Part shown: positions 42,976 to 52,225 of the stretch, one piece after another
Layout of the letters: every line of letters starts with the position of its first letter
Position numbering within the stretch: the first letter of the stretch is position 1
Source of the DNA: Prosthecomicrobium pneumaticum
Lineage (GTDB): Bacteria > Pseudomonadota > Alphaproteobacteria > Rhizobiales > Kaistiaceae
NCBI RefSeq assembly: GCF_014199915.1
Contig: NZ_JACHOO010000006.1
Coordinates: 62,001 to 126,000 of the forward strand
Direction: 5' to 3'
DNA: 64,000 nt
Program-made: the position numbers and the translations under genes
Notes under the pieces: model-generated
Database searches by the model: none
What the model saw: only the letters and a program-made list of their open reading frames with translations
What the model was told of the DNA's origin: nothing

Positions 42976-44292
42976 ATGGAACGCAGCACGGCCATTCTCG
43001 AGCGGCTTCTGACGCTCCATCCGAAGACGATCGACCTGTCGCTCGAACGCGTCGAGCGGCTGATGGCGGCGCTCGGCCATCCCGAGCGCCGGCTCCCCCC
43101 GGTCATCCACATCGCCGGCACCAATGGCAAGGGCTCGACCACCGCCTTCATGCGGGCGATGCTCGAAGCCGCGGGCCGCAGCGTGCACGTCTACACCTCG
43201 CCGCATCTCGTCCGCTTCCACGAGCGGATCCGCCTCGGTGCGGCGGGCGGCGGCCGCTTCGTCGACGAGGATGCGCTCGCCGAGGCGCTCCTCGACGTCG
43301 AGCGGATCAATGCCGGCGCGCCGATCACCCAGTTCGAGATCACCACCGCCGCGGCGCTCCGCCTCTTCGCCGATCATCCCGCCGATGTGGCGCTGATCGA
43401 GGTCGGCCTCGGCGGGCGGCTCGACGCCACCAATGTGATCGACGCGCCGCTCGCCTCGGTGATCACGCCGATCTCGTTCGATCACGAGAAATTCCTCGGC
43501 GCGACGCTGCCCGAGATCGCCGCCGAGAAGGCGGGCATCGTCAAGCGCGGCCGCCCCGTCGTATCGGCACCACAGCCGGAGGCGGTCGCGGCCGTGATCG
43601 AGGCGCGCGCCGCGCGGCTCGGCGCCCCGCTGATCCTCGGCAATCGCGATTTCGTCGCCCATGCCGAGCGCGGCCGGCTCGTCTACCAGGACGAGCAGGG
43701 GCTGCTCGACCTGCCGCCGCCGCGGCTTATCGGGCGGCACCAGTTCACCAATGCAGGAACGGCGGTGGCGGCCCTGCGTCATGCCGGCCTCGGCCTTCCG
43801 GCGGAAGCGGTCGAGACGGGCCTCGTCGCCGTCGAATGGCCGGCGCGCATGCAGCGGCTCTCCACCGGCCGGCTCGCCGAGCGGGCCGGGCCGATCGAGC
43901 TGTGGCTCGACGGCGGCCACAATCCGGGCGCCGGCGCGGTGATCGCCGAGGCGATGGCCGATCTCGAGGAGCGCGTGCCGCGGCCGCTGGTGCTCATCGC
44001 CGGCATGCTGGTGACGAAGGATCCGGTCGGCTTCTTCCGGCCCTTCGCCGGCCTCGCCGGGCGGGTCTACACGGTCCCGGTCGAGGGCTCGGACGCCGGC
44101 CGCGATCCCGCCGAGCTCGCCGAAGCCGCGCGGGCTGCCGGCCTGCCGGCCGAGCCGGTCGAGGACGTCGCCGCGGCGATCGACCGGGTGCGCGCCGCGG
44201 CCGGAGACGGCACGGCGCCGCGCGTGCTCATTTGCGGCTCGCTCTATCTCGCCGGCACGGTGCTCGCGCAGAACGGCACGCCGCCGCGCTGA
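42976..44292 (+). CDS. folC: Bifunctional folylpolyglutamate/dihydrofolate synthase
   Basis: 438 residues from ATG 42976, six bases after AAGGAG. Mur-ligase-like ATP site IHIAGTNGKGSTTAFMRAML (P-loop), YTSPHLVRFHERIRL, the central VALIEVGLGGRLDATNVI, and the metal-binding ITPISFDHEKFLG. The C-terminal domain has LWLDGGHNPGAGA. FolC adds glutamate to folates, and to dihydropteroate in the bifunctional form. It usually follows accD in proteobacteria; accD is not adjacent here. Confidence 0.96.
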   Translation: MERSTAILERLLTLHPKTIDLSLERVERLMAALGHPERRLPPVIHIAGTNGKGSTTAFMRAMLEAAGRSVHVYTSPHLVRFHERIRLGAAGGGRFVDEDALAEALLDVERINAGAPITQFEITTAAALRLFADHPADVALIEVGLGGRLDATNVIDAPLASVITPISFDHEKFLGATLPEIAAEKAGIVKRGRPVVSAPQPEAVAAVIEARAARLGAPLILGNRDFVAHAERGRLVYQDEQGLLDLPPPRLIGRHQFTNAGTAVAALRHAGLGLPAEAVETGLVAVEWPARMQRLSTGRLAERAGPIELWLDGGHNPGAGAVIAEAMADLEERVPRPLVLIAGMLVTKDPVGFFRPFAGLAGRVYTVPVEGSDAGRDPAELAEAARAAGLPAEPVEDVAAAIDRVRAAAGDGTAPRVLICGSLYLAGTVLAQNGTPPR

Positions 44293-44299
44293 GCCCGCC

Positions 44300-45337
44300 T
44301 CACCGGCGCCAGTGGCGGCCCTCCGTCTCGACGCCGAAGCGCTCCGGCGCACGGGCATAGGCGGTGATCCCGGCGAGCGCCGGAGCCGGATGGACGACCA
44401 CCGAGGTCGGCATCCGGTCCATCAGCGCGCGGTGCGGCGCCTTGTCGATGAAGGCCTCGCGGAAGCCGCTCCCGGCGAGGAAGGGGGCGATCCGCGCCGC
44501 GATGCCGCCGGCGAGGAAGACGCCGCCGCGCGCCATGAAGGCGAGCGCCAGATTGCCGGCGAGGCGCCCCAGATGGACGCAGAACAGCGACAGCGCCTCT
44601 TCGGCATGGCCGTCCGAGGCGGCGAGCGCCGCCGCGGTGATCTCGGAGGGGTCGTCGAAGCGCGCCGCCGCGCCGTCGGTGGCGACGATCGCCCTGTAGA
44701 GCCGGACGAGGCCCGACCCGCAAAGCAGCGTCTCGCCGGCGATCCGCCGGTAGCGGCCGCTGCCGAACGGCTCGTCGATGTTCGGCCACACCGCCATGTC
44801 GCGCGCCGACACCGGCGCGAGGTCGACATGGCCGCCTTCGCCGGGCACCGGGATCCAGCTGCCGCGGGCGTGGACGAGCGCCGCCGCGCCGAGGCCGGTG
44901 CCCGGCCCGACCACGACGCGCGCCGCCTGCGGCAGTGCCGCGCCGCCGCCGATCGGCACGAGATCGTCGGCCTCGAGCGAGGGCAGCGACAGGGACAGCG
45001 CCTCGAAATCGTTGAGCAGCACGACGTGCTCGAGGCCGAGCCGGGCGATCATCCGGCGCGGCTCGACCACCCACGGGCAATTGGTGAGCGGCACCTTGTC
45101 GCCCTGCACAGGCCCGGCGAGCGCGAGCACGGCCGAGCGCGGCCGCAGCGCCGATCCGCCGAACACCGTCGCCTCGATCGCGTCGTCGATCGTCGCGTGG
45201 TCGGCGGTCTTCGCATCCGGGAACCGGTGCACCGGGCCGGTGGCGTCGGGGACGAGGGCGAAGCGCGCATTGGTGCCGCCGATGTCGCCGATCAGCACCG
45301 GATAGGGGACGAAGGCGTGTTCGGAACCGATCGTCAT
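44300..45337 (-). CDS. glk: Glucokinase
   Basis: 345 residues from ATG 45335-45337, two bases after the mgsA stop, so the pair is coupled. It is of the bacterial Glk type, not ROK: nucleotide loop VLIGDIGGTNARFALV, substrate region LTNCPWVVEP, catalytic aspartate in VVLLNDFEALSLSL, VGPGTGLGAAAL and glucose contacts in VPGEGGHVDLAP. It phosphorylates glucose to glucose 6-phosphate with ATP. Pairing with methylglyoxal synthase joins entry into glycolysis with its overflow bypass. Confidence 0.95.
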   Translation of the reverse strand: MTIGSEHAFVPYPVLIGDIGGTNARFALVPDATGPVHRFPDAKTADHATIDDAIEATVFGGSALRPRSAVLALAGPVQGDKVPLTNCPWVVEPRRMIARLGLEHVVLLNDFEALSLSLPSLEADDLVPIGGGAALPQAARVVVGPGTGLGAAALVHARGSWIPVPGEGGHVDLAPVSARDMAVWPNIDEPFGSGRYRRIAGETLLCGSGLVRLYRAIVATDGAAARFDDPSEITAAALAASDGHAEEALSLFCVHLGRLAGNLALAFMARGGVFLAGGIAARIAPFLAGSGFREAFIDKAPHRALMDRMPTSVVVHPAPALAGITAYARAPERFGVETEGRHWRR

Positions 45338-45339
45338 CG

Positions 45340-45741
45340 TCAGGCCTCGTCCACGGAAACCTCGGGAAGGATGAGCCGGCCGGGATCGGCGAGCAGAAGC
45401 TCGGCGGTGCGCCGGTTGAGCGCCATCGGGATGTCGTAGACGAGCGCCAGCCGGGTCAACGCCTTGACGTCGACATCGTGCGGCATCGGCGTCAGCGGAT
45501 CGACGAAGAAGATCAGCGCGTCGATGCGCCCGTCCGCGATCAGCCCGCCGATCTGCTGGTCGCCGCCGAGCGGTCCGCTCTTCAGCCGGGTCAGGGCGAG
45601 CTGCGGCAGGACCTCGAGGATCATGCCGCCGGTGGTGCCGGTCGCATAGAGCGGGAACCGCTCCAGCGTCGCGGCGTGCTCCCGGCAGAAGGTCACCATC
45701 TCGGCCTTCTTCTGATCGTGCGCGACGAGCGCGAGCGCCAT
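45340..45741 (-). CDS. mgsA: Methylglyoxal synthase
   Basis: 133 residues. It converts dihydroxyacetone phosphate to methylglyoxal and phosphate, relieving sugar-phosphate build-up. Family motifs: [16 protein letters not shown] (catalytic-region aspartate), [10 protein letters not shown] phosphate-binding loop, [19 protein letters not shown] and [18 protein letters not shown], with conserved aspartate and histidine. Short form, typical of alphaproteobacteria. First of two leftward genes with glk; it diverges from the BMP transporter operon. Confidence 0.95.
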   Translation of the reverse strand: MALALVAHDQKKAEMVTFCREHAATLERFPLYATGTTGGMILEVLPQLALTRLKSGPLGGDQQIGGLIADGRIDALIFFVDPLTPMPHDVDVKALTRLALVYDIPMALNRRTAELLLADPGRLILPEVSVDEA

Positions 45742-46112
45742 CGTCTTCCCCGCCTGTTGCCGCCGCCCGCGGCGGATCGCCCAATTCCGCGCCAGTCTTA
45801 GAAAGATCGGAACCCTAAGAAAAGCCGAAAGTGGCGGCCGCGCGGCGGCCGCCGCGCGGCGCCTGTTTTTTGACCAATCGTTCTACAATTGCGGCGCAGC
45901 CCGGCCCTCCGCCCGCCTGGACCGCGGCGCGCCGCGGATTCCGGCACGCCGGCGCGGACGCCCGCTGGGCAAAGAAATCGCATGAATTTTCGCCGGGCGC
46001 GTGCAAATCTACCCCGACGGGAGGGGTAACGATGCGATCGTGCCCCCGCCACCGGCCTTTTCGGGGCAGGCCGGATGAAAGCACCAACTCTCGAGAGGAG
46101 CAGGGCACAATC
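45742..46112. other. 371-base divergent regulatory region between mgsA and the BMP operon
   Basis: No gene is evident. It holds a 9-bp GC stem (45837-45845 with 45852-45860) followed five bases later by six T residues (45866-45871), an operator-like imperfect palindrome at 45870-45885, and a leader of about 220 bases to the BMP start. A TACAAT box at 45884-45889 could be a -10 element, but no -35 box stands at the right distance. Confidence 0.5.
45870..45885. promoter_or_regulatory. Candidate operator of the nucleoside-uptake operon
   Basis: TTGACCAATCGTTCTA matches its own reverse complement at 10 of 16 positions (outer T.GA.C and G.TC.A), a form common for TetR-type sites with a TTGACC half. 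It overlaps the T run after a GC-rich hairpin and a TACAAT box, so a bound repressor could block transcription. The regulator is not in the window. Confidence 0.4.
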
Positions 46113-47108
46113 ATGATTCGGAAGCTTTTCGGGGCGGCGGTCTTCGCGCTCATCGCCGCTCAGCCGGCGCTCGCGCAGGACATCAAGCCCGCGCTCGTCT
46201 ACGGCACCGGCGGAAAGTTCGACAAGTCGTTCAACGAGGCCGGCTATAACGGCGCCGAGAAGTACAAGACCGACACCGGCATCGCCTACCGCGATTTCGA
46301 GCCGCAGAACGATACGCAGGGCGAGCAGGCGATCCGCAAATTCGCGAGCGAGGGCTTCAACCCGGTGGTCGCGCTCTCCTTCGCCTGGACCGATGCGGTC
46401 GCCAAGGTGTCGAAGGAATTCCCCGAGACGAAATTCGTGCTCGTCGATTCCGTCGTCGACGCCCCGAACGTCCGCTCCGTCGTGTTCAAGGAAGACGAGG
46501 GCTCCTATCTCGTCGGCCTGCTCGCCGGACTGAAATCGGAGACGAAGAAGGTCGGCTTCGTCGGCGGCATGGACATTCCGCTGATCCGCAAGTTCGGCTG
46601 CGGCTATGTCCAGGGTGCGAAGGCCGGCGGCGCGACGCAGTTCTTCCAGAACATGACGGGCACCACCGGCGCCGCCTGGAACGATCCGGTGCGCGGCGGC
46701 GAGCTCGCCAAGTCGCAGATCGACCAGGGCGCGGACGTCATCTACGCCGCGGCGGGCGCGACCGGCCTCGGCGTGCTGCAGACCGCCGTCGACAACGGCA
46801 AGCTCGGCATCGGCGTCGATTCGAACCAGAACTACCTCCATCCGGGCAAGATCCTGACCTCGATGGTCAAGAAGGTCGATGTCGCGGTCTACAACGCCTA
46901 TGCCGACGCCAAGGCCGGCCAGTTCACCGCCGGCGTCCAGGCCCTCGGCCTCAAGGAAGGCGGCGTCGACTGGGCGCTCGACGACAATAACGGCCCGCTC
47001 GTCACGCCCGAGATGAAGGCGGCCGTCGAGAAGGCGAAGGCCGACATCATCGCCGGCACCGTCACGGTGCACGACTACATGTCGGACGAGACCTGCCCGG
47101 TCGAATGA
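46113..47108 (+). CDS. BMP-family ABC transporter substrate-binding protein (nucleoside uptake)
   Basis: 331 residues from ATG 46113 (MIRKLFGAAVFALIAAQPALA, a cleavable signal peptide, no lipobox). The basic-membrane-protein/PnrA fold is clear: ALVYGTGGKFDKSFNEAGYNGAEKY, FKEDEGSYLVGLLAGLKSETKKVGFVGGMDIPLIRKFGCGYVQGAK, and VIYAAAGATGLGVLQTA, the ligand-contacting segments of purine-nucleoside receptors. It delivers nucleosides to the permease encoded downstream. A GC hairpin in the 142-base gap after it may reduce transcription of the following genes. Confidence 0.93.
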   Translation: MIRKLFGAAVFALIAAQPALAQDIKPALVYGTGGKFDKSFNEAGYNGAEKYKTDTGIAYRDFEPQNDTQGEQAIRKFASEGFNPVVALSFAWTDAVAKVSKEFPETKFVLVDSVVDAPNVRSVVFKEDEGSYLVGLLAGLKSETKKVGFVGGMDIPLIRKFGCGYVQGAKAGGATQFFQNMTGTTGAAWNDPVRGGELAKSQIDQGADVIYAAAGATGLGVLQTAVDNGKLGIGVDSNQNYLHPGKILTSMVKKVDVAVYNAYADAKAGQFTAGVQALGLKEGGVDWALDDNNGPLVTPEMKAAVEKAKADIIAGTVTVHDYMSDETCPVE

Positions 47109-47250
47109 CCGGCGCGCAGGCCCGGCCGCCCGCGTGCGGCCGGGTGCCCGATGACGGCCGGCGGTGTCCCGCCGGCCGGGTTCGGATGAGCGGCCTCGAC
47201 CCGATACCGGAAAACCGGCGGGCGCGGCCGCGTTCGGGGATCCTTGAGGC

Positions 47251-48795
47251 ATGACGTCGCCCACCACGCCGCCGGCCATCGAGCTCGTCGGCATCGACAA
47301 GCGTTTCGGGGCGGTGCACGCCAACAAGTCGATCGACCTCTCGATCGCCCGCGGCACGATCCACGGCATCGTCGGCGAGAACGGCGCCGGCAAGTCGACG
47401 CTGATGTCGATCCTCTACGGCTTCTATCAGGCCGATGCCGGCGAGATCCGTGTCGGCGGCGCGCCGGTCGCGATCACCGACAGCCAGGCGGCGATCCGCG
47501 CCGGCATCGGCATGGTCCATCAGCACTTCATGCTGGTCGAGAATTTCACGGTGCTCGAGAACGTCATGCTCGGTGCCGAGGGCGGCGTGCTGCTCCGCCG
47601 CGGCACGGCGGCGGCGCGGGCGGAGCTGAAGCGGATCGAGCGCGAATACGGCCTCGACATCGACCCCGACGCGGTCGTCGAAGAGCTCCCGGTCGGCCTG
47701 CAGCAGCGCGTCGAAATCCTGAAGGCGCTCTATCGCGGCGCCGAGATCCTGATCCTCGACGAGCCGACGGGCGTGCTCACCCCGGCCGAGGCGGACCATC
47801 TCTTCAAGATCCTCGGCCAGTTGCGGGCGCAGGGGAAGACCATCGTCCTGATCACTCACAAGCTGCGCGAGATCCTCGCCGTCACCGACAATGTCTCGGT
47901 GATGCGCCGCGGCGAGATGGTGGCGACCCGCAAGACGGCGGAGACGAGCGCCGAGGAGCTCGCCGAGCTGATGGTCGGCCGCCGTGTGCTCCTCCATGTC
48001 GAGAAGGGGCCGGCCCATCCGGGACCCGTGGTCCTTTCCGTCGAGAAGCTGACGGTGCGCGATGCCCGCGGCGTCACCATGGTCGACGGCGTCTCCTTCG
48101 ACGTGCGGGCGGGCGAGATCGTCGGCATCGCCGGCGTCGCCGGCAACGGCCAGTCCGAGCTGCTCGAGGCGATCGCCGGCATCAGGCGGCCGTCCGCCGG
48201 CACGATCCGGGTCAATGGCGAGGCGCTCGGCGCCGACGGCCGGCTCGATCCGGCGCGGGTGCGGGCGAGCGGCCTCGCCCATGTGCCGGAGGATCGCCAC
48301 CATATGGGCCTCGTGCTCTCCTTCGAGGAGAACGAGAACGCCATTCTCGGCTATCAGACCGACCCGAAATATCTGAAGGGCCCGCTGCTCGACATCGACG
48401 CGATCCGCGCCGACGCCAGGGCGAAGATCGAGCGCTATGATATCCGTCCGCCCGACTGCCGGCTGCGCACGGCGAATTTCTCGGGCGGCAACCAGCAGAA
48501 GATCGTGCTGTCGCGCGAGATCGAGCGTGATCCGGCCGTGCTTCTCGTCGGTCAGCCGACGCGCGGCGTCGACATCGGCGCGATCGAGTTCATCCACAAG
48601 CGGCTCGTCGCGCTGCGCGATGCCGGCAAGGCGATCCTCCTCGTCTCCGTCGAGCTCGACGAGATCCGTTCGCTCGCCGACCGCATCCTCGTGATGTTCG
48701 CCGGCCGCATCGTCGGCACGCCGCCGGCCGATGCCGACGAGCAGGAGATCGGCCTGATGATGGCCGGCATCGAGGCGAGGGAGGCGGCCGAATGA
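47251..48795 (+). CDS. ABC transporter ATP-binding protein, nucleoside/BMP type (tandem NBDs)
   Basis: 514 residues with two nucleotide-binding domains, as in RbsA/NupA-like ATPases. The first has Walker A GENGAGKST (42-50), Q loop IGMVHQHFMLVENFTVLENV and Walker B ILILDEPTGVLTP; the second has degenerate Walker A GVAGNGQSE, signature FSGGNQQKIVLSREI and LLVGQPTRGVDIGAIEFIH. It energises uptake through the two permeases. It overlaps the first permease gene by four bases (ATGA). Confidence 0.94.
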   Translation: MTSPTTPPAIELVGIDKRFGAVHANKSIDLSIARGTIHGIVGENGAGKSTLMSILYGFYQADAGEIRVGGAPVAITDSQAAIRAGIGMVHQHFMLVENFTVLENVMLGAEGGVLLRRGTAAARAELKRIEREYGLDIDPDAVVEELPVGLQQRVEILKALYRGAEILILDEPTGVLTPAEADHLFKILGQLRAQGKTIVLITHKLREILAVTDNVSVMRRGEMVATRKTAETSAEELAELMVGRRVLLHVEKGPAHPGPVVLSVEKLTVRDARGVTMVDGVSFDVRAGEIVGIAGVAGNGQSELLEAIAGIRRPSAGTIRVNGEALGADGRLDPARVRASGLAHVPEDRHHMGLVLSFEENENAILGYQTDPKYLKGPLLDIDAIRADARAKIERYDIRPPDCRLRTANFSGGNQQKIVLSREIERDPAVLLVGQPTRGVDIGAIEFIHKRLVALRDAGKAILLVSVELDEIRSLADRILVMFAGRIVGTPPADADEQEIGLMMAGIEAREAAE

Positions 48796-49910
48796 GCGCG
48801 CCGTTCGGGCAGCTGCCGCGCTGGGTCGATTACGGCCTGCTGCCCTTCATCAATCTCGTCGTCGCCTTCCTCGTCTCCGGCCTCGTCGTGCTGTTCATCG
48901 GGGCGAGCCCGCTCGAGGCGATCAACTATATGGTCACCGGCGCGCTCGGCTCGGGCGAAGGCCTCGGCTTCACCCTCTATTATGCGACGAGCTTCATCTT
49001 CACCGGCCTCTCGGTCGCCGTCGCCTTCCATTGCGGCCTCTTCAACATCGGCGGCGAGGGCCAGGTCTATGTCGGCGGGCTCGGCGTCGCGCTCGTCGCG
49101 CTGGCGCTCGACCGGATCATGCCCTGGTATGTGACGGCGCCGCTCGCCGCCGCGGCGGGCTTCGCCTTCGGTGCCGCCTGGGCGCTCGTGCCGGCCTGGC
49201 TGCAGGCGAAGCGCGGCAGCCACATCGTCATCACGACGATCATGTTCAATTTCATCGCCGCGTCGCTGATGGTCTACCTGCTCGTCAATGTGATGAAGCA
49301 GCCGGGCTCGATGTCGCCGCAGACCCGCCTCTTCGAGTCGGGCGCGCTCCTGCCGCGGCTCGGCTTCCTATTCTCGCCCCTCGGTCTCGATCTCGGCACG
49401 GCGCCGCTCAACGTCTCCTTCTTCCTCGCGCTCGCGAGCGGCTTTCTCGTCTGGGTGCTCGTCTGGCGCACCCGCTTCGGCTACGAGATCCGCACCATCG
49501 GCGCCAATCCGACCGCCGCCGCCTATGCCGGCATCCGTTATGGCCGCACCGTCGTCATCACCATGCTGATCTCCGGCGGCCTCGCCGGACTGATGGCGCT
49601 CAACGTGCTGCTCGGCGACCATGGCAAGCTGCAGATCGAATTCCCGTCCGGTGCCGGCTTCGTCGGCATCGCCGTCGCACTGATGGGCCGGTCGCATCCG
49701 GTCGGCATCGTGCTGGCGGCGATCCTCTTCGGCATTCTCTATCAGGGCGGTGCCGAGCTCGCCTTCTGGGTGCCCAACATCACCCGCGAGATGATCGTGC
49801 TGATCCAGGGCCTCGTCATCCTCTTCGCCGGGGCGCTCGAATACATGTTCCGGCCGGCGCTCGTCCGTCTGTTCGCCCCGCGCGGCGCCGCCGTGCTGCG
49901 GCCGGCGTGA
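48792..49910 (+). CDS. ABC transporter permease, nucleoside/BMP type, first subunit
   Basis: 372 residues, about nine to ten membrane helices. Branched-chain/ribose-type permease (BPD_transp_2): VAFHCGLFNIGGEGQVYVGGLGVAL near residues 75-100 is the family signature, and GFVGIAVALMGRSHPVGIVLAAILFG marks the later conserved helix. The coupling loop TRFGYEIRTIGANPTAAAYAGI resembles that of nucleoside transporters. Overlaps the ATPase gene. Confidence 0.93.
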   Translation: MSAPFGQLPRWVDYGLLPFINLVVAFLVSGLVVLFIGASPLEAINYMVTGALGSGEGLGFTLYYATSFIFTGLSVAVAFHCGLFNIGGEGQVYVGGLGVALVALALDRIMPWYVTAPLAAAAGFAFGAAWALVPAWLQAKRGSHIVITTIMFNFIAASLMVYLLVNVMKQPGSMSPQTRLFESGALLPRLGFLFSPLGLDLGTAPLNVSFFLALASGFLVWVLVWRTRFGYEIRTIGANPTAAAYAGIRYGRTVVITMLISGGLAGLMALNVLLGDHGKLQIEFPSGAGFVGIAVALMGRSHPVGIVLAAILFGILYQGGAELAFWVPNITREMIVLIQGLVILFAGALEYMFRPALVRLFAPRGAAVLRPA

Positions 49911-49919
49911 GGGGCGGAC

Positions 49920-50894
49920 ATGGACCTTTTCGACACCCTCCTCATCCCGGTCCTCGCCTCGACGCTCAGGCTCTCCGTGCCGCTGATCTTCACAGCGCTC
50001 GCCGGCCTCTATGCCGAACGGTCCGGCGTGTTCGACATCGGCCTCGAGGGCAAGATGCTGTTCGGCGCCTTCGCCGCCGCGACGGCTGCCGCCTATACCG
50101 GCTCGGCCTGGGCCGGGCTCGGCGCGGCGATCCTCACCTCGGTCCTGATCAGCCTCTTGCACGGCTTCGCCTCGATCACCCAGCGCGGCAACCAGATCAT
50201 CTCGGGCGTCGCGATCAATTTCATCGCCTCCGGCCTCACCGTGCTGCTCGGCAATGCCTGGTTCGGCCAAGGCGGCCGCACGCCGCAACTGCCGAACACC
50301 GCGCGCTTCACCGAGATCACGCTGCCCTTCGTCGATCAGATCCGGCCGATCCCGGTGATCGGGCCGATCTATGCCTCGGTGATCTCGGGCCACAATCTGC
50401 TCGTCTATCTGGCGCTGCTCGCCGTACCCTTCACCTGGTGGGTGCTCTTCCGCACCCGCTTCGGCCTCCGGCTGCGCGCCGTCGGCGAGAATCCCGGCGC
50501 GGTCGATACCGCCGGTGTCTCGGTCGCCTGGCTGCGCTATCGTGCGCTGATCTGCGGCGGCATCTTGGGCGGCTTCGCCGGCACCTATCTGTCGATCGCC
50601 CAGTCGGCCGCCTTCATCCGCGAGATGTCGGCCGGCAAGGGCTATATCGCGCTCGCCGCGCTCGTCTTTGCGAAATGGAAGCCGGTCAACGTGCTCGGCG
50701 CCTGCCTGCTCTTCGGTCTCCTCGACGCGGTGTCGATCCAGATGCAGGGCAAGCGCCTGCCGGTGATCGGCGAGGTTCCGGTGCAGTTCATCCAGGCGCT
50801 TCCCTATGTGCTGACGGTGATCCTGCTCGCCGGGTTCATCGGCAAGGCGATTCCGCCGAAGGCCGGCGGCGTGCCCTATGTGAAGGAGCGGTGA
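49920..50894 (+). CDS. ABC transporter permease, nucleoside/BMP type, second subunit
   Basis: 324 residues with about nine membrane helices. Family landmarks: LYAERSGVFDIGLEGKMLFGAFAAATAA, GNQIISGVAINFIASGLTVLLG, the coupling segment TRFGLRLRAVGENPGAVDTAGVSV and GRGYIALAALVFAKWKP-like AGKGYIALAALVFAKWKPV. With the first permease it forms the membrane channel. It starts nine bases after the first permease, and its stop overlaps the cdd start (TGATG). Confidence 0.93.
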   Translation: MDLFDTLLIPVLASTLRLSVPLIFTALAGLYAERSGVFDIGLEGKMLFGAFAAATAAAYTGSAWAGLGAAILTSVLISLLHGFASITQRGNQIISGVAINFIASGLTVLLGNAWFGQGGRTPQLPNTARFTEITLPFVDQIRPIPVIGPIYASVISGHNLLVYLALLAVPFTWWVLFRTRFGLRLRAVGENPGAVDTAGVSVAWLRYRALICGGILGGFAGTYLSIAQSAAFIREMSAGKGYIALAALVFAKWKPVNVLGACLLFGLLDAVSIQMQGKRLPVIGEVPVQFIQALPYVLTVILLAGFIGKAIPPKAGGVPYVKER

Positions 50895-51304
50895 TGAACG
50901 AGCTTCTCTTCGACCGTGCGCTCGTCGCGCGCGAGCGGGCCCATGCCCCCTATTCGGGCTTCAAGGTCGGTGCGGCGCTCCGCACCGAAAGCGGCGAGGT
51001 CTATTTCGGCGCCAATGTCGAGAACGTCGCCTTCCCGAACGGCTGGTGCGCCGAGACCTCGGCGATCGCCCAGATGATCGCCGGGGCGAGCAGTGCGCCC
51101 GGCCGGCGGATCGCCATGGTCTGCGTCGTCGCCGACCGGGTCGATGGCGGGATCGTCTGCACGCCCTGCGGCGGCTGCCGGCAGCGGCTGAAGGAGTTCG
51201 CAGGGCCGGACCTCGTCGTCCACTGCATGGACCCGGAGGGCAAGGGCGAGAGCTTCACCCTCGGCGAATTGCTGCCCGCCGCCTTCGCGGTCGAGCGGTT
51301 CTGA
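50894..51304 (+). CDS. cdd: Cytidine deaminase
   Basis: 136 residues, homotetrameric type. It deaminates cytidine and deoxycytidine to uridines. Zinc ligands C52, C92 and C95 and proton-shuttling E54 are in WCAETSAIAQ and PCGGCRQRL; the N-terminal APYSGFKVGAAL and FGANVENVAFPNGWCAE are standard. Start and stop each overlap a neighbour in TGATG, so it is coupled to the transporter and to the phosphorylase: imported nucleosides are salvaged at once. Confidence 0.96.
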   Translation: MNELLFDRALVARERAHAPYSGFKVGAALRTESGEVYFGANVENVAFPNGWCAETSAIAQMIAGASSAPGRRIAMVCVVADRVDGGIVCTPCGGCRQRLKEFAGPDLVVHCMDPEGKGESFTLGELLPAAFAVERF

Positions 51305-52131
51305 TGACGCGCGACGACGGCCGCACCGCGGCCGCGCTCGTGCGTTCCCGCAAGGATCTCCCCTTCCGGCTCGGTCTCGTGCTCGGCTCCGGCCTCGGCG
51401 GTCTCGCCGATGCGGTGGAGGATGCCGCGGTGCTGCCCTATGAGACGCTGCCCGGCATGCCGGTGTCGCGCGTCTCCTCGCATCGCGGCGCGGTGGTCGC
51501 CGGCCGGCTCGAGGGCGTGCCGGTCGTCGTGCTCGCCGGCCGGGCGCATTACTATGAGAGCGGCGACGCCGCCGTGATGCGCGACGCGATCGGCATGCTG
51601 AAGGCGCTCGGCTGCGAGGGCGTGGTGCTCACCAATGCGGCGGGGTCGCTGCGCGAGGACCTGCCGCCGGCGACGCCGATGCTCGTCACCGACCACATCG
51701 CGCTGTCGGGGCGCAACCCGCTGATCGGCGAGGAGACCGACGCCCGCTTCGTCGGCCTGTCGGCGGCCTATGACGCGGGCTGGCGGAGCGGCCTCGCCGG
51801 CGCCGCTGCAGCGGAGGGCGAGCCGCTCGGCGAGGGCGTCTATATGTGGTTCTCCGGCCCCTCCTTCGAGACGCCGGCCGAGATCCGCATGGCGCGGCTG
51901 CTCGGGGCCGATGCGGTCGGCATGTCGACCGTCCCGGAGGTGATCCTCGCCCGCTTCTTCGGCCTGAAGGTCGCGGCCGTCTCGATCCTGACGAATTACG
52001 GCGCCGGCATGCGGGTGGGCGAGCTGTCGCACGACGAGACGAAGGAGGTCGCGCCGCGCGGCGCGGCGAAGCTCGAGCGCATCCTGCGCCGCTTCCTGCG
52101 CGACCGGTTCGCGGCGCCGTCCGCTTCATGA
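51304..52131 (+). CDS. punA: Purine-nucleoside phosphorylase (trimeric class)
   Basis: 275 residues from ATG 51304, overlapping the cdd stop. It splits purine nucleosides with phosphate into base and (deoxy)ribose 1-phosphate. Motifs: LGLVLGSGLGGLAD phosphate loop, VVLAGRAHYYESGD, VVLTNAAGSLRED, FSGPSFETPAEIRMARLLGADAVGMSTVPEVILARF with the purine-contacting glutamate and methionine, and ILTNYGAGM. End of the uptake-and-salvage operon; deoC and deoA, often next in rhizobia, are absent. Confidence 0.94.
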   Translation: MTRDDGRTAAALVRSRKDLPFRLGLVLGSGLGGLADAVEDAAVLPYETLPGMPVSRVSSHRGAVVAGRLEGVPVVVLAGRAHYYESGDAAVMRDAIGMLKALGCEGVVLTNAAGSLREDLPPATPMLVTDHIALSGRNPLIGEETDARFVGLSAAYDAGWRSGLAGAAAAEGEPLGEGVYMWFSGPSFETPAEIRMARLLGADAVGMSTVPEVILARFFGLKVAAVSILTNYGAGMRVGELSHDETKEVAPRGAAKLERILRRFLRDRFAAPSAS

Positions 52132-52225
52132 CGGCACCGGTCGGCCGCGCCGCCGGCAGGAACCGTGCGGCGCGGGCATCTCACCCCGAAAACGGGCGCA
52201 CCGGGTGTTCGCGGCTCGGCCCGGC

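Noticed and set aside
41869-44358. 829-codon leftward frame as one long protein ending in PrmB
   Set aside because: Only the last 307 codons match PrmB; the rest is antisense to folC.
45870-45889. TTGACC and TACAAT read as a -35/-10 promoter pair
   Set aside because: They are only eight bases apart, too close for a sigma-70 promoter; TTGACC is better seen as part of an operator.
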